DNA of 57,846 bases from NCBI GenBank assembly GCA_015039465.1, contig MU129998.1, forward strand, positions 88,123-145,968, given 5' to 3'. Every line of letters starts with the position of its first letter. Within the stretch, counting starts at the first letter, position 1. Below are positions 46,809 to 57,664 of the stretch, piece by piece. Made by a program: the position numbers and the translations under genes. The notes below the pieces were generated by a model, which saw only the letters and a program-made list of their open reading frames with translations, was not told where the DNA came from and made no database searches. This DNA is from Phlegmacium glaucopus (taxonomy: Eukaryota; Basidiomycota; Agaricomycetes; Agaricales; Cortinariaceae).

Positions 46809-48191
46809 TTAGTCCAGATCTTCATCATAGGTAGCTAACGGGTGCTCCTTTAGTGACGTGTTTCCCTGACAAAAATACAAATGACTAAACTCACCTGCCA
46901 TTTTTTCCCTCACGAGGTAAGCATGGACGTGTGAACCTAGCGGTGTCGACCATCTCGGGTCAGTGGGATCTATCTCGTTGTCGAAGACGCCAAGTTCTTC
47001 CATGAAAACTTCAATCTCCTGCTCTTCGTAATCTTCCCAGACGTCGCCACGGCAAACACTGACAGCAAGACACTCATTGAAATGCAAACGGAGAAACCGA
47101 TCACTAGGTCGATAGGGTCCATCGATAAGGGTGAGATGGCTTTTCAAAGGTGCACCACCATTCAAGTTTTCCAAACCCTCAAATGCGATGATGCGATAAT
47201 TGTCCTGTACGTCAATGGATACCACAGATCAACATCCCAACAAGTGAATACATACATCAACGTCGATGCCGAGCTTGTTTTCCCAGAAGAGGGCAATAAT
47301 GTCCTTACGACCTGATACGACATTTTGGATCACCATCAATTCGCTTAAATCGCATGCGTCGGGATTCGCATAGTACTTAGACTCCAGCTTGTAGTCATTC
47401 GAAAGCTTATCAGCGAAAATGAAAATAAACATCTAGATGCGATGACCTGAAATGTTGAACCACTTGCCTTATAACCTAAGAAAGGCGGAAATACCCATGT
47501 TGCCACCAGGGGATCAGATTCACAGGTCGGCACGACTCCAGAAAAAATGCATTGGCGATCTCTATCAAAGGCTTGTTGAATGAGAGAGGCGCCCAAAGAC
47601 GCCTGATCTCCATCAGAGAGAGCAAAACAAATTTCATGCATCAATGAAGTACCTTGGCAGAGAGTGATGGACTATTTTCTTTCACCGCGTCCTCCATATC
47701 CGCGAACGAATAAAGCGGATTGAAGTAAGTGTAAAGTCTGGGGCTTTCTGCATGTCAAGCTAAGTTCACCTAGTTGTGATAGTGCACAGAGAGTAGCATT
47801 ACCTGGAGTGTATAAGCCATAGTCTCCGGGAGCAATGATGTCTTGAGATTCTCGAGACAACGCAGCACCATTTTTGTGGACAGAATACGTCATCACATAA
47901 TTAGGTCGAACCTCGACAGGGAAGAGAGTGAACCTCTCGGCTTCCTCCCAACTGCGAGACGAAGCTTGGTACAGAACGGCGTTGGTTATCCAACGATATG
48001 CTGTTGAAACTGTGATTGGTGAGTCACTACTAACACGCCAGCCTGGATATGTATCTGAGGTCGACTTTGGATGATGTTAAACGTCAAAAGAACTAACCTA
48101 AGGCCACGCTGTCCTCCTCAGTGCACCAAACGAAGACATTTCGGTGTTGTCGAGAAGATTTTTCGGACAAGACGTGCGTGGGTTGGTACAT
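46809..48191 (-). CDS. HNH-like family protein, copy 3 (intact)
   Basis: Exons 48191-48098, 48042-47803, 47747-47653, 47602-47468, 47432-47256 and 47204-46809 have exactly the same lengths as copy 2 and give 378 residues. The protein is highly similar throughout (AFDRDRQCIFSG, FWENKLGIDVD, FMEELGVFDNEIDP). The fourth intron again has a GC donor (GCAAGT). Head-to-tail tandem with copy 2, the two genes 839 bp apart. Both copies lack frame damage, so both are probably expressed or only recently duplicated. Function is as uncertain as for copy 2. Confidence 0.72.
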
Positions 48192-48906
48192 AACAGTGTT
48201 AACAGTGAACAGCCTGTTATCGATCTGATTTGCTCTTTGATAACCCTTTTCTTACCATTTTCCTTGCCTTTTACTCAGTTCAATATATTTGTACCCTACT
48301 TTCTGGATGTAATACTTGCCTCGAGGCTGGTTCCAATAGTGGCCCTTACATGAATGAAATGGAGGGAGATGTGCATATATGGTGCTCCATTGTGCAGTTT
48401 TGCACCAACCCGAACTTCAAACGCAAACCCACCCTTGGATTGTTTACTGGTAAACTTGAATCTGCAGGTTTTACGCTTGATCTCACTAAGCTCTAGGTTG
48501 CTATGTGCACAATGGGTGGTTGCCAGTTCACGTTTTGCATACATCATGATGGCTTGAAGAAATTATTCAGCGCGAGAAGGATGGTTAGGTGTTATAATTC
48601 TTCTCTTCTGATGTTGAAGTAAAGTTGGCTTTATCCCTTCCCCTTTGATCCAAGGACGATGTCGTTGCCGGTCGGCGACATTGATCGACTTGGTGTGCCT
48701 CTTTTGAGAAACCTCACGCAATCTGTGGAAGAGGGACATTATATGTTATATAAATATGGTAACTTAGTCGTTCCATTCATCTCCTAATCCCTGTGTTGGA
48801 TGTTATGTTCTAGATATGAACAGTGGCACATTTCTCCCTTATTGGCCAAGGCCTATTACTACTCGGTTTAAGCGGCGGAGCCGTTCTGCAATCACAGCCC
48901 AAATTT
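48192..48906. other. Upstream region of copy 3; no confident gene
   Basis: A 42-codon plus-strand frame at 48660-48785 (MSLPVGDIDRLGVPLLRN) is too short and isolated to call. Confidence 0.4.
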
Positions 48907-50548
48907 TTAAAAAGAGGTACCGTCTTCAGTGTTGTAAATGAGATTCTTCAAAACCTTTGTTTCCCAGAATTCCTCATCTTCTATATCTTCGGCAACTAAA
49001 TTTGTGACTCCATTCAAGTGCTCGCTGTGATATAGAACTCCAACGAGCGGGGGACCTGACTGGGAAAACAGGGATTCGCTGAGAGAACGGCGTCTTTCTC
49101 TGCTCGAGCGCGCTCGGTGCCATAACCTTCTCCAAGCTCGTAACAAGGCCAATGCCTTCGGTCCGTTTTGGAGTGACACGTGAAGCTGAGAGTGAGGTGG
49201 GAGTGTTGGTTTGTTTGCGGGACATGGGGTTGGGGCTCCTTCAAAGTCAAGTCAGCAATCGATAACATAGGACTGGGAATACTCTCAACACCTACAATTG
49301 CATCTTGAACAACGCTAGGCTCCACAGAAGTGACAAGGAAAGCTTGTTGACCTCTCAAACCGGAATAAAGGAATGACCTGAGGGCTTGCGGGAATTCTTG
49401 GTGAACTCTTCGAAGGAGCCTGATGCTGCAACGATGATAGCAGAGACAATACCTTCAGAGTGGCTTGTAGCTCCAGAGATATGACTGCGAAGTTCTTGGG
49501 GGGTCAAGTTTGCGACGTGACTAGGGTTACCAAAGTTCAGTTCAGAACTGACTCATGAACCTGAACTGAACTGAACTGAACTGATAATTCAGTTCAGTTC
49601 AGTTCAGGTTCAGGCATTTAGAGATTTATGGTTCATGCAGTTCGAACTGAACTGAACTGCTGAACCGTTAGTTCCTAGAAGGTCAGGCAATTCTCTTCTT
49701 CTGACTTAACATTTTCTGGAAAGTGATCCTTCAGTAGTTTATGAACATTGGAATGGTTTGGCAGTCCTTTTTAGCATGAAATAATGGCTAAGGAAGGAGG
49801 TAATGGCCAGACTTGGTATGTGATGTTATTATGTCACCATAGATTAGTACTGCCTATTTAGGAAAATAAATATAAATCAATGGTTTTCTGTGTTCTAGAG
49901 GAGTTCTGAGATCATATATAAGTGGAAATCAAGTGGCTAAGGGCTAAGGAAGGTCTTTGTACAATTAATTTTCAGAAAAAGGTAAAATTTCAGATTTTAT
50001 AATGGTTCTTCAGTTCAGTTCAGTTTGAACCAGTTCTTAAATGGTTCAGTTCAGTTCAGGACCATATGCAAACAGTTCAGTTCAGTTCAGGCTGAGGAGG
50101 TCAAGAACTGAACTGAACTGAACTTTGGTAACCCTAGACGTGACAAACGACCAAATATTGAACCAGCTGGGTAAGCCCAATAAGCGGGAATGACACAGGA
50201 ACTGACGCGAGATAGGAGACTGGGACGAATAGTTGCGCCTGAAAGCCAAGACGGCCGTGTCCAGGCCAAATGTATGATAACGGCAGCTAGGGGCAGCTGG
50301 AGGTCTTCGATGAGAGTCTGGACCAATGAGGCCACGAAAGGTGTGTATATATCGTAGGGATTTTGGAGCTCATCGTAATAGACCTCGTTCCTCCCCTGAC
50401 CACCAAACAAGTCGACAACGGAAGCCTTTTTCGACAAAGCGGCGGTAAGAAGGACGGATTCTGGTCGCTTTGGAATCGGGCCGTCGATTTCTTGCTTTTT
50501 GAGAGCAGCTACTACATAGAAGTACGCAGAAAGGACGGTCTTGCGTGC
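48907..50548 (-). pseudogene. Fatty acid synthase beta subunit (acyltransferase region), fragment split by a MITE
   Basis: Read down the minus strand from 50548: RKTVLSAYF, KKASVVDLFGGQGRNEVYYDE, IGLTQLVQYLVVCHV, then after the inserted element ANLTPQELRSHISGA, SHSEGIVSAI, LRGQQAFLVTSVEP, PSPMLSIADLTLKE, LVTSLEKVMAPS with KTPFSQR and YHSEHLNGVTN to YNTEDG. This is the order of the N-terminal acetyltransferase region of fungal FAS beta. The nucleophile motif, usually GHSQG, reads SHSEG. All three frames are needed, with shifts near 50260, 50218, 49395 and 49170, and the gene ends abruptly at 48907 after about a quarter of the expected protein. It is non-functional. Unrelated open sequence lies just upstream (50590-50820). 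Confidence 0.9.
49522..50136. mobile_element. hAT-like MITE, 615 bp, with 8-bp target duplication
   Basis: Ends TAGGGTTACCAAAGTTCAGTTCAG ... CTGAACTGAACTTTGGTAACCCTA form near-perfect inverted repeats. GACGTGAC flanks both sides (49514-49521, 50137-50144). The subterminal zones are arrays of GTTCA / TGAAC pentamers and the AT-rich core has no transposase ORF. Inserted in the FAS-beta relic, exactly within a conserved VCHV-AN segment. Confidence 0.95.
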
Positions 50549-50869
50549 CTAAAAGTGGATGTCAAAGAATGGATATCCTTTGTCGCAAGATGGGTTGATG
50601 TAAAGAGTTTGAACACGTTGAGAAGTAACGCGGTACGAGCATTGGGTTAATTGGGCGTCCTCCGGATATAAGTACTCCCCGCGACGGAGGCGTTCACAGT
50701 TGCTTGAACTTGCTTCTGCCTGATTTTCTAGCTGAAGTATGGGATCGACAGCATCTTTCTGAGATTGATAGGGGAATTCTTCTTGGAGGAGCTCTGCTGC
50801 GGTCCACTCGTCTAATTGGGTAGAAACTGGCAGCAGTACTGACTGATGCTGTCACGTTTGCGTCAGGTC
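50549..50869. other. Minus-strand open segment, unidentified
   Basis: Reading down from about 50860, LLPVSTQLDEWTAAELLQEE through RRGEYLYPEDAQLTQCSYRV stays open to a stop near 50549. It may be part of the FAS-beta relic's 5' region or an unrelated fragment. Confidence 0.3.
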
Positions 50870-51014
50870 ATCTAAGGGCCGGTTTTATTTTCAGATCTGA
50901 GCGTTTGGCAAATCTTCCGGATGTTACAACATCTGTCCCTGGAGCTGGGAAAACATGACATTTATTAGGGGTCCCCGAGCTTGTATCGGTTATCGATTTT
51001 CACTTTTGGAGTGA
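50870..51014 (+). pseudogene. P450 scrap: heme-loop exon
   Basis: Matches the exon 12 equivalent (and the end of the preceding intron) of the P450 copies, including GGGGTCCCCGAGCTTGTATCGG of the heme loop. Small deletions disrupt the frame. Similarity ends right at the donor TTTTGGAGTGA. Confidence 0.85.
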
Positions 51015-53092
51015 CAACCCAATTGCAATCTGGGCCTATTTGTGCGGGTTTAGCCGGTCGGCTTCTGAACAGTCCTCGGTTCTCGGACTTTGCACTGCGA
51101 AGGCAATTGTATTTCAAACTCAGCAGAAGTACCGACATTTGGCTGCCCGTCAAACCAAAAGTCCAAGGGTACTCTGCCCTCTTTCATCCAACCAAATGTG
51201 TCGAAACTAACAGGCATCATCTACAGAGCCCTATGAATTCAGTTAGAAAGCTTGGAGGAACACGAACAACCTCATTCACCCACAACTGCATGTCCCTGGA
51301 TCAGCATTGCCTTGGCGTTACAATGGATATGCAGATAAGTGAGCTTCTAAGTTCTTAATAGTATCATAAGATGTCTGTTCAACACTTGATCTGACAGAAC
51401 TCGGATCTGCCGTACTGAAGGCAACGGCCCATTCAAACCAGTCAAATTAAATTATATCAGATGAAAATCTCCACTGGCAGAGCATCTGAGACGCTTTCTC
51501 ACAAAGCTATTCTGGATAAAGTAATACACATTGTCACGCATGTCAGATGTCGATCTTTATCCGAACTATATGTGGGTCACAAATCGCTTCTATGCACCAA
51601 CCGGCACCAACAGCTTTTCAAAAAGGACGTGACAGAAAGGTATCTCTGTTGGTTGATAATAGTACTAAACATGGCAGCTGGCTGAGTTGTGTGGACGTTA
51701 TTCTTATCAACCATTCTGAGTGGTATGTGCTACATAAAAAAATATTGTTAGTTCTCTCGTCAATGGGAACGCTGCGGCTAAATGAACTCTCATTTTTCGA
51801 ACATTACCAAAGTCACAGCATTTTTGACAGATTTTATTCATGAGAAAGTTATTTGCGAGCATGCACAATGTGCGACACGCAAGGATTCGTACTTTTGGTA
51901 TTCTTATTGTAACCTAATCATTTTTATATCATAGTTATTTGTTATACCTACCGATCTGTTTGCATCACGAGTATCACAGAGATTGCGATTCTCGGAATCA
52001 AAAGAAGTGTGGAGTAGTCTCCGAGTAGAAAAACGAAGGCACACTGCATGCACATAGACCGATGTTTGTAATATATGATGGCGAGTACTTGACCAGTATA
52101 CCTACTCCCTTACACAAGTACTGCGTGAAGGCTTTGGCGCCCACCTATGATGTTGTTACCCTTCCGGTCAGTTGGACATGTGTCATCCCAGGTGCACCAG
52201 AGTCCGACGCCGATGATCCCGACATCCTGGTCAACATGACAGAACATGACCAATTTGACCCGTTGACGCATCTATTTTTAATGACAAGAATTATTTGACC
52301 AGTCGAATAAGTGGGCTGGGAGGGCGGCACGCCGTGCCGGGTACGTACATATAATCCATGGCATGTGATGAGAGGAATGAAGATTGCAGCGAGTCATTAA
52401 CAAATCACCCCAGCCAACACAATTACATAGATAGAGGAGGTAAATTCAGAAATTTTCCCCCAAAAACAGGACTTTTGACTAAGAATGACACTGCAACAAC
52501 CTACTCATAATCATATAAGGTAGAATAATAGAACTGAGTAGTTTTACTGCCATAAAAATATATTTACTCATAATTAACTAGACTTATATTACCTGCTTCT
52601 ACAGTATAATTATTACAATTATGTAGATTGCTGTGTTCTGGGTCCTGTCATGAAAAGTATTACACAATTCGAGTGGGGTATTTAAATAGGCCTATGTCTA
52701 TTTCAGGAAAGAGTGATAGTCGAAATCGGGATCGAGTTATAGTAACTTATACCAATCGACTACGAACTCCTATTTTATCTAACTGGGATGAGCGCCAAAG
52801 AACTGCGCTTTTTTCAATGGTTGACAGTTGGAGACTGGCCGTTATTTCGCTGGAGTAACTCTTTTTGCATCGCCACAGTCGATTTTAATGGCAATTATTA
52901 GCGATCTCGATTCACCCCATCATCCACTGACATCCAGCCTAGCCTGATTAACTGAGTTAATGGCTCGGAACGATGATCGTTCACCCTTTCACTACATCTA
53001 CTAATCTGTCCCCTCGAAAAGGCAATACAAATGGATGGAAAAACAATAAAAGCTGACACGAATGAGCAAAGATCCCAAGCTAATTCCCAAGC
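51015..53092. other. 2-kb stretch without a recognised gene
   Basis: Frames of up to 98 codons (51461-51843) show no family resemblance. The stretch 52990-53090 is the likely promoter of the small secreted protein gene. Confidence 0.45.
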
Positions 53093-53384
53093 ATGCAATT
53101 CATTGTTTTAACCTCGACTATCATTGGTGCTTTGACTGTCTTTGCTGCTGCAAGCCCTGCCCCGGTATCTTATTCAAACCATTATTACTGCTGCTTACTC
53201 ATCTTTCTATGAGAAGGTTGTCTCCCAACAGTCCAAAGAGTGGCTTGCACGTACCAATGCAAAACTCACTTTCATTGGTAAACCCATCAGCAAACGCAGT
53301 GTGTTAGACACAATGGTTCCAAACACGTGCTGTGACGGAACGACCTGTAGATGTAGGCCAAGGCCAGGGTCGTCGGCGGAGTAA
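53093..53384 (+). CDS. Small secreted Cys-containing peptide precursor
   Basis: Exon 1 (53093-53164, 24 codons) and exon 2 (53217-53384) join across a 52-bp GT-AG intron to give 79 residues. MQFIVLTSTIIGALTVFAAA is a textbook signal peptide, with likely cleavage after an Ala near residue 19-20. The remaining part contains a dibasic KR (in GKPISKRS) that fits Kex2 processing. This would release a 28-residue C-terminal peptide carrying the dense cysteine cluster CCDGTTCRC and the end RPRPGSSAE. No other cysteines occur in the mature part, so two intramolecular disulfides are possible. Kex2-processed repeat or peptide precursors and small Cys-rich secreted proteins are common in fungi. I do not recognise a named family. 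Confidence 0.62.
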
Positions 53385-53640
53385 ACTGGACATATATTAT
53401 AATACAACTTGCACCTTGTGTTCAACGTTCAACTCTTGTGATCGCCGCTCAAGTACAATTACACTATTTGTAAGAATCCACGTCTTTGTCACATCATTCT
53501 GAGTTCTATTATTAATACTATTATTAGAACGAGGTTATTCCTCCGACTTGAGGTATTGTGGGAATGTCTGATCTATCGTTGCAGTGTTTTTTGAGGAAAT
53601 GATGGCTGATGACACATGATTCAATTGTTTGCAACAAACA
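53385..53640. other. Spacer before the MITE
   Basis: Downstream region of the small secreted protein gene; nothing recognised. Confidence 0.5.
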
Positions 53641-53913
53641 TAGTGTTGCCGAAGTCCAGTTCAGTCCGGTTCTCTGCCATTCTTGGCGAACCCTGTCAGG
53701 CAATAGTCTGAACCTTGAACCCGGTTCTGGTCCGGTTCTCAGTTCTAAACCGAACTAATTACCATATAAGGCAAGCGTTCAGGCAAATTACGCCTCGTTG
53801 AACCTCAAAATAGGTTCGGTTCAGCCATGCTGTGAACTTTGAACCGAACTTCGGTCCGGTTCTCAAAAGTTCAGGTTCGAACTTCGGTTCAGGACTGGAC
53901 TGTGGCAACACTA
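53641..53913. mobile_element. hAT-like MITE, 273 bp, with 8-bp target duplication
   Basis: Starts TAGTGTTGCCGAAGTCCAGTTC and ends GGACTGGACTGTGGCAACACTA; the outer TAGTGTTGCC is a perfect inverted end. AACAAACA flanks both sides (53633-53640, 53914-53921). The interior is dominated by GGTTC/GAACC words. No coding capacity. Confidence 0.93.
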
Positions 53914-54041
53914 AACAAACATGATTATGAGTCCCCTTTAGGGGCTCGTTCTTATAAGTGGATGTGGCTTTCAAAGGTAACGCAAGACTTGCCGGTGACT
54001 TCTGTGATTGCACGTGTTGATGGTGATGGCCTTGTTTGCCT

Positions 54042-54110
54042 GGGATTGATGAGTAAATTGTTTTCACGCGGCAAAGTTTGCCGCGCGAAAACAATTTACT
54101 CATCAATCCC
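54042..54110. repeat. 34-bp palindrome with 1-nt centre
   Basis: The arms 54042-54075 and 54077-54110 are reverse complements apart from one A/C mismatch at 54066/54086, with the centre at 54076. The tip is CGCGGCAAAGTTTGCCGCG. Such a long arm with almost no loop would extrude as a cruciform or transcribe into a hairpin. Confidence 0.95.
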
Positions 54111-56640
54111 TGGCATCTTTAACAAGTCTTTAAGAAACTCAACACTCACGAAGACGCTATAAAAATACCAGTATAATTCCATTTGAAGGGACTCGTATAT
54201 GCCATGTGGAGCGATGGCCCTCACCCACAAGTACCTGTCTGACACTGCTTTCTGAACTTACCATAAACTCAAGGATTGTAACAATGTACATGCTTTGTGA
54301 TTGTGAGTGTTGTTGCGTGGTTCATTCCAGCAGGCACTTTTAACTGGGGATCTGGGCTGTTGCTTTGCACGGCAATACAAGTCTTATGGTTATTATATAG
54401 AATACTTATTATTTTTTAATTAAAATAATATTTATCTATAAAATAATTTATTATCAATAATTATTTTACAAAATACAAAATATTTTGCTTATTACAAGCA
54501 ATTAGCTGTTTTGTTGTTGTCAGATAGAGAGTAAAGAAGTGAAAAACCAAAGATAAATTAATAAAGGATTAAAAAAATGAACATGGGAATGGAGAGGTAT
54601 ATTTGCTCCTACTGTTTACATAATTTACTAGTCTTAGTAGTAGTACTGTAGTGGAGGCCAACAGCCTGACCCAGTCACACTGTGTGACACAGCCACTAGT
54701 GTCACATTTACTGAGACAGTTGCAGTTCCTTGAGTTCTTGACTGTTTCCCTCCATTTTTTTTGTGAAGTATACATAGTACAGTGTATATTGTTATGACTT
54801 CGAATGATTCAGATAACTCTGATCATAAACAGTTGTAAAGAAAGATTCATTAATTCACAGTGGGCTCAAAGAATACCAAGAGAGTTGTCTTGAGGAATTG
54901 TCTTATGAGTCTGAGGAAGATTCAAGAGTAGAAGTAATCAGGTACAATTCTCAAGAATTAGGTAAAGAATACATGTGATGTAAATACAGTATTTATAGTA
55001 AAATAGGAGAGTTGTGCATAGAGTGAGTTGTTGTTAAGTTTAAAACAAGGAAGTCACATCGGAGTTACTCCGGAACAGTAAGCGGAAAGGACATTGGCCT
55101 CAGTGTGTGTGCTGTGCCGCCCAGCTCCTAAGGTGTCCTGATTTCGGAACAGAAGAAGAAGTAATAAGACGGAAGACCTCAGTGACTTAGAGGACGAACA
55201 AGAGGAGGAAACAAAGTTGATATTCGAACTGAGGGAAAACATACAAGTTTCAAGTACTTAAATAAATAAAGGAATAGCAACCGAAATATAAAAGATAAAT
55301 ATAAGTGCTGCATTCTGCTCCCAGGAAGGTCCTGCATTCTTGGGTGAATAATCCATGGCGGGTATGCTGACTGATGGTGGGAAGGATGATGACAAAGAAT
55401 AGTGGTAGTGGCAAAGAAGTGGTAACGGGTTTGGAGTATAGATGGAAGAACCAGAATGACACGGAAAAGTCTCAGAGTTGAACATAGGAAGAGTAGTTCA
55501 GGATATAAGGGAAGGCACTGTACAGAGTACGGACTACCGGAAACAGCTCCAACAGAGCTGGACTGGAGTAACGTATAACGGAATGTAACAGTTGTCCACA
55601 TGTAAGAAGATATGCATAGGTAAAAATAGGTGAGATGATGAAAAGGATGAAGGTGAACATGTGTCAATGGAAATGAAAAGGGAACATGATGTGCATGTAG
55701 GTGAAATGAGCATGTGTTTGGAGGAGTTAAGAAAAGAAAAAGATTGTTTGTAACATATATAATACATTAAATTTGAATATTACCCCTAAATAAATGAAAT
55801 ATTCTAGGAAAATTGCAATATTATGACAGGGATCTTATACATTCTGATGTCAATCATCTATATCCTCCCAATCCTGCTTATCATCTCAGTAATATGTCTT
55901 CCCAGTCCCACTAACCTTATCAAGGATGAGCTTACAAGCACCAAAGAAGGATATGAGGAACAAGGTAAGGGTATGGATATTCAGATCCTTCTAGGATTTA
56001 TCACAAGGAATTTGTGTATTTTCAAAAAAGATCTGCTTTGAGCCATGTAGCTCTTTATTGCTGATTTTTTGCAATTTGTTTTCTCAAAATCTGTTGAGAA
56101 ATGGCCTGGCTACACCTCCTGCTGCATAGTGTTGTTGAGGCTGGCTTGAGCAATTTTAGTATTTTCAAATAACATGACACTATGTACTTTGATTGCTTAG
56201 TGTTGGGAGATGACCCCCCGGCTTATAGGGTCCTTTATATGTGTAAATATTTATAGAATTTTATAGGATCTATTGGAATTGATATTTCCATCAAGCCACT
56301 TGGTCAAGTGGCTGGCTTCACTGTGAGACCAGGGGGGTTGTAAAAAACAACCCCAGATTCCATCAAAAAGAATCATAATTTCCAGCAATTTGTGGTGGAA
56401 CCAATGCCATTAATTACATTAGTTTGTTATGTAATTTCTAACCTTAAATATAAATAATTACAATGGTAAACAGTGGATAAAACACCAATTAACGTTGTGT
56501 GGGGTTGGAATTGCTGGCAATATATTAAAGATTCACGACCCCGAAAGGGTGGAATTTAGGGTTGGAATTTCTGATGGTTGTAGCGATGAAATTTTCACAC
56601 TTAACATTGATTTTTTTGATTTTAGATGGTGTGAATAGAT
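54111..56640. other. AT-rich region without a recognised gene
   Basis: Includes a very AT-rich tract at about 54395-54480. Overlapping minus-strand frames between 55179 and 55767 are Ser/Tyr/Phe-rich and look like chance readings of a purine-rich plus strand. A 72-codon frame at 55823-56041 starts with a hydrophobic segment but has no supporting evidence. Confidence 0.5.
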
Positions 56641-56890
56641 AAAGACTAGATGAACATTTCCGAATGTTTAGATATAAAAAAATATTAACCAATGTGATTT
56701 CTCGAGTGTTTGGGTACAAAAAAACAGTCATTATCAGTGTAAATAAAGAAAGATTTAGATGTGATTTTCCGAATAACTAGTGGTATTTCCTGAGTGTTTA
56801 GGTACAAAAAAACATTCATTGCTAGTGTATATAGAGAAACTTCGATGTGATTTTCCTGAATGTTTAGGTGTAAAAACCATGATTTACGAG
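56641..56890. repeat. Degenerate tandem repeat, unit about 80 bp
   Basis: The block T(C/T)C(C/T)GA(G/A)TGTTT(A/G)GGTACAAAAAAACA..CATT..AGTGTA followed by TAGATGTGATTTTCC recurs three to four times (about 56655, 56700, 56790, 56850) with substitutions. Confidence 0.7.
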
Positions 56891-56919
56891 CATGAATAAC
56901 GACAGTACCTAAAGGGTTG

Positions 56920-57287
56920 TCAATCCTTTTTTTTGGAATACTTCCTCTTCGGCAGTGCTCTTTTCGTCAATGGTGCTGATCGACTGGCCACCTGATCACC
57001 CCCACTACCATCCACTTTCTTCCTCTTCCCTGCCGCTCTGGTGGTGGTGGTGGTTGCCGGTTCGTCATTGTGGGTCACCTTTCTCTTCTTGGTTCCGGCT
57101 AATCCAGTAGCAGCCACCTTCTCGACGCTGCAACTTCCTTCCCCATTCCTTCCCTCATCATCCTTCCCTCCAAACTCCTCAATATCATCCCCATCCATGC
57201 CATTCCCATCGTCCTCATTCCTTCCAAACTCCTCAATATCATCCCCATCCAGTTTAACCTTCTCTAACGCGCCGGGTCGTTTTAGTA
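56920..57287 (-). CDS. Basic/acidic nuclear-type protein, terminal exon (partial)
   Basis: Open on the minus strand from a likely acceptor (CTTCCAAG before 57287) to TGA at 56922-56920, about 122 codons. The first half holds two near-identical DGDDIEEFG blocks 18 codons apart. The second half is Lys/Arg-rich with nuclear-localisation-like KKRK and GKRKK and ends KRKYSKKKD. A shorter version could start at the internal ATG 57198. Low-complexity nuclear protein; function unknown, gene model incomplete. Confidence 0.45.
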
Positions 57288-57664
57288 CTTGGAAGTTGTA
57301 CGATACCCAGATCGACTGCTATTTTTCGACATAAGAGTAACGGCTCATTCAAAAAAGAAGAGACAAGAAGAAAGCAAGTGACATGTGGCAACTATGAACA
57401 ATATCAGTTGACAAGCTCTACAACACCGTGTACGCCCAGAGGGTAGTCCCCAGCTGACCGCCGAAGTTCTACATCATCGGCATCCCTTTCAGCGTGTTCA
57501 TCATTCAAAAGTGCAATTAAGAGGCAATTGATACTGAATGATGTGTAATGTTTCCGCTAAAGATCCTTATTCGTGAATGCTGCGATGTTTCCTTTGACCC
57601 GTTGTGAGTTTTATTACTTCAGCTACGAGTTTTTGGCCGCGACGATATTTGTCGCGTAGCGTAG
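57288..57664. other. No gene recognised
   Basis: May contain upstream exons of the minus-strand gene ending at 56920; none could be joined with confidence. Confidence 0.35.

Noticed and set aside
55179..55767. Several overlapping minus-strand ORFs up to 162 codons
   Set aside because: They mirror a purine-rich plus strand; four frames are open at once and none shows a motif.
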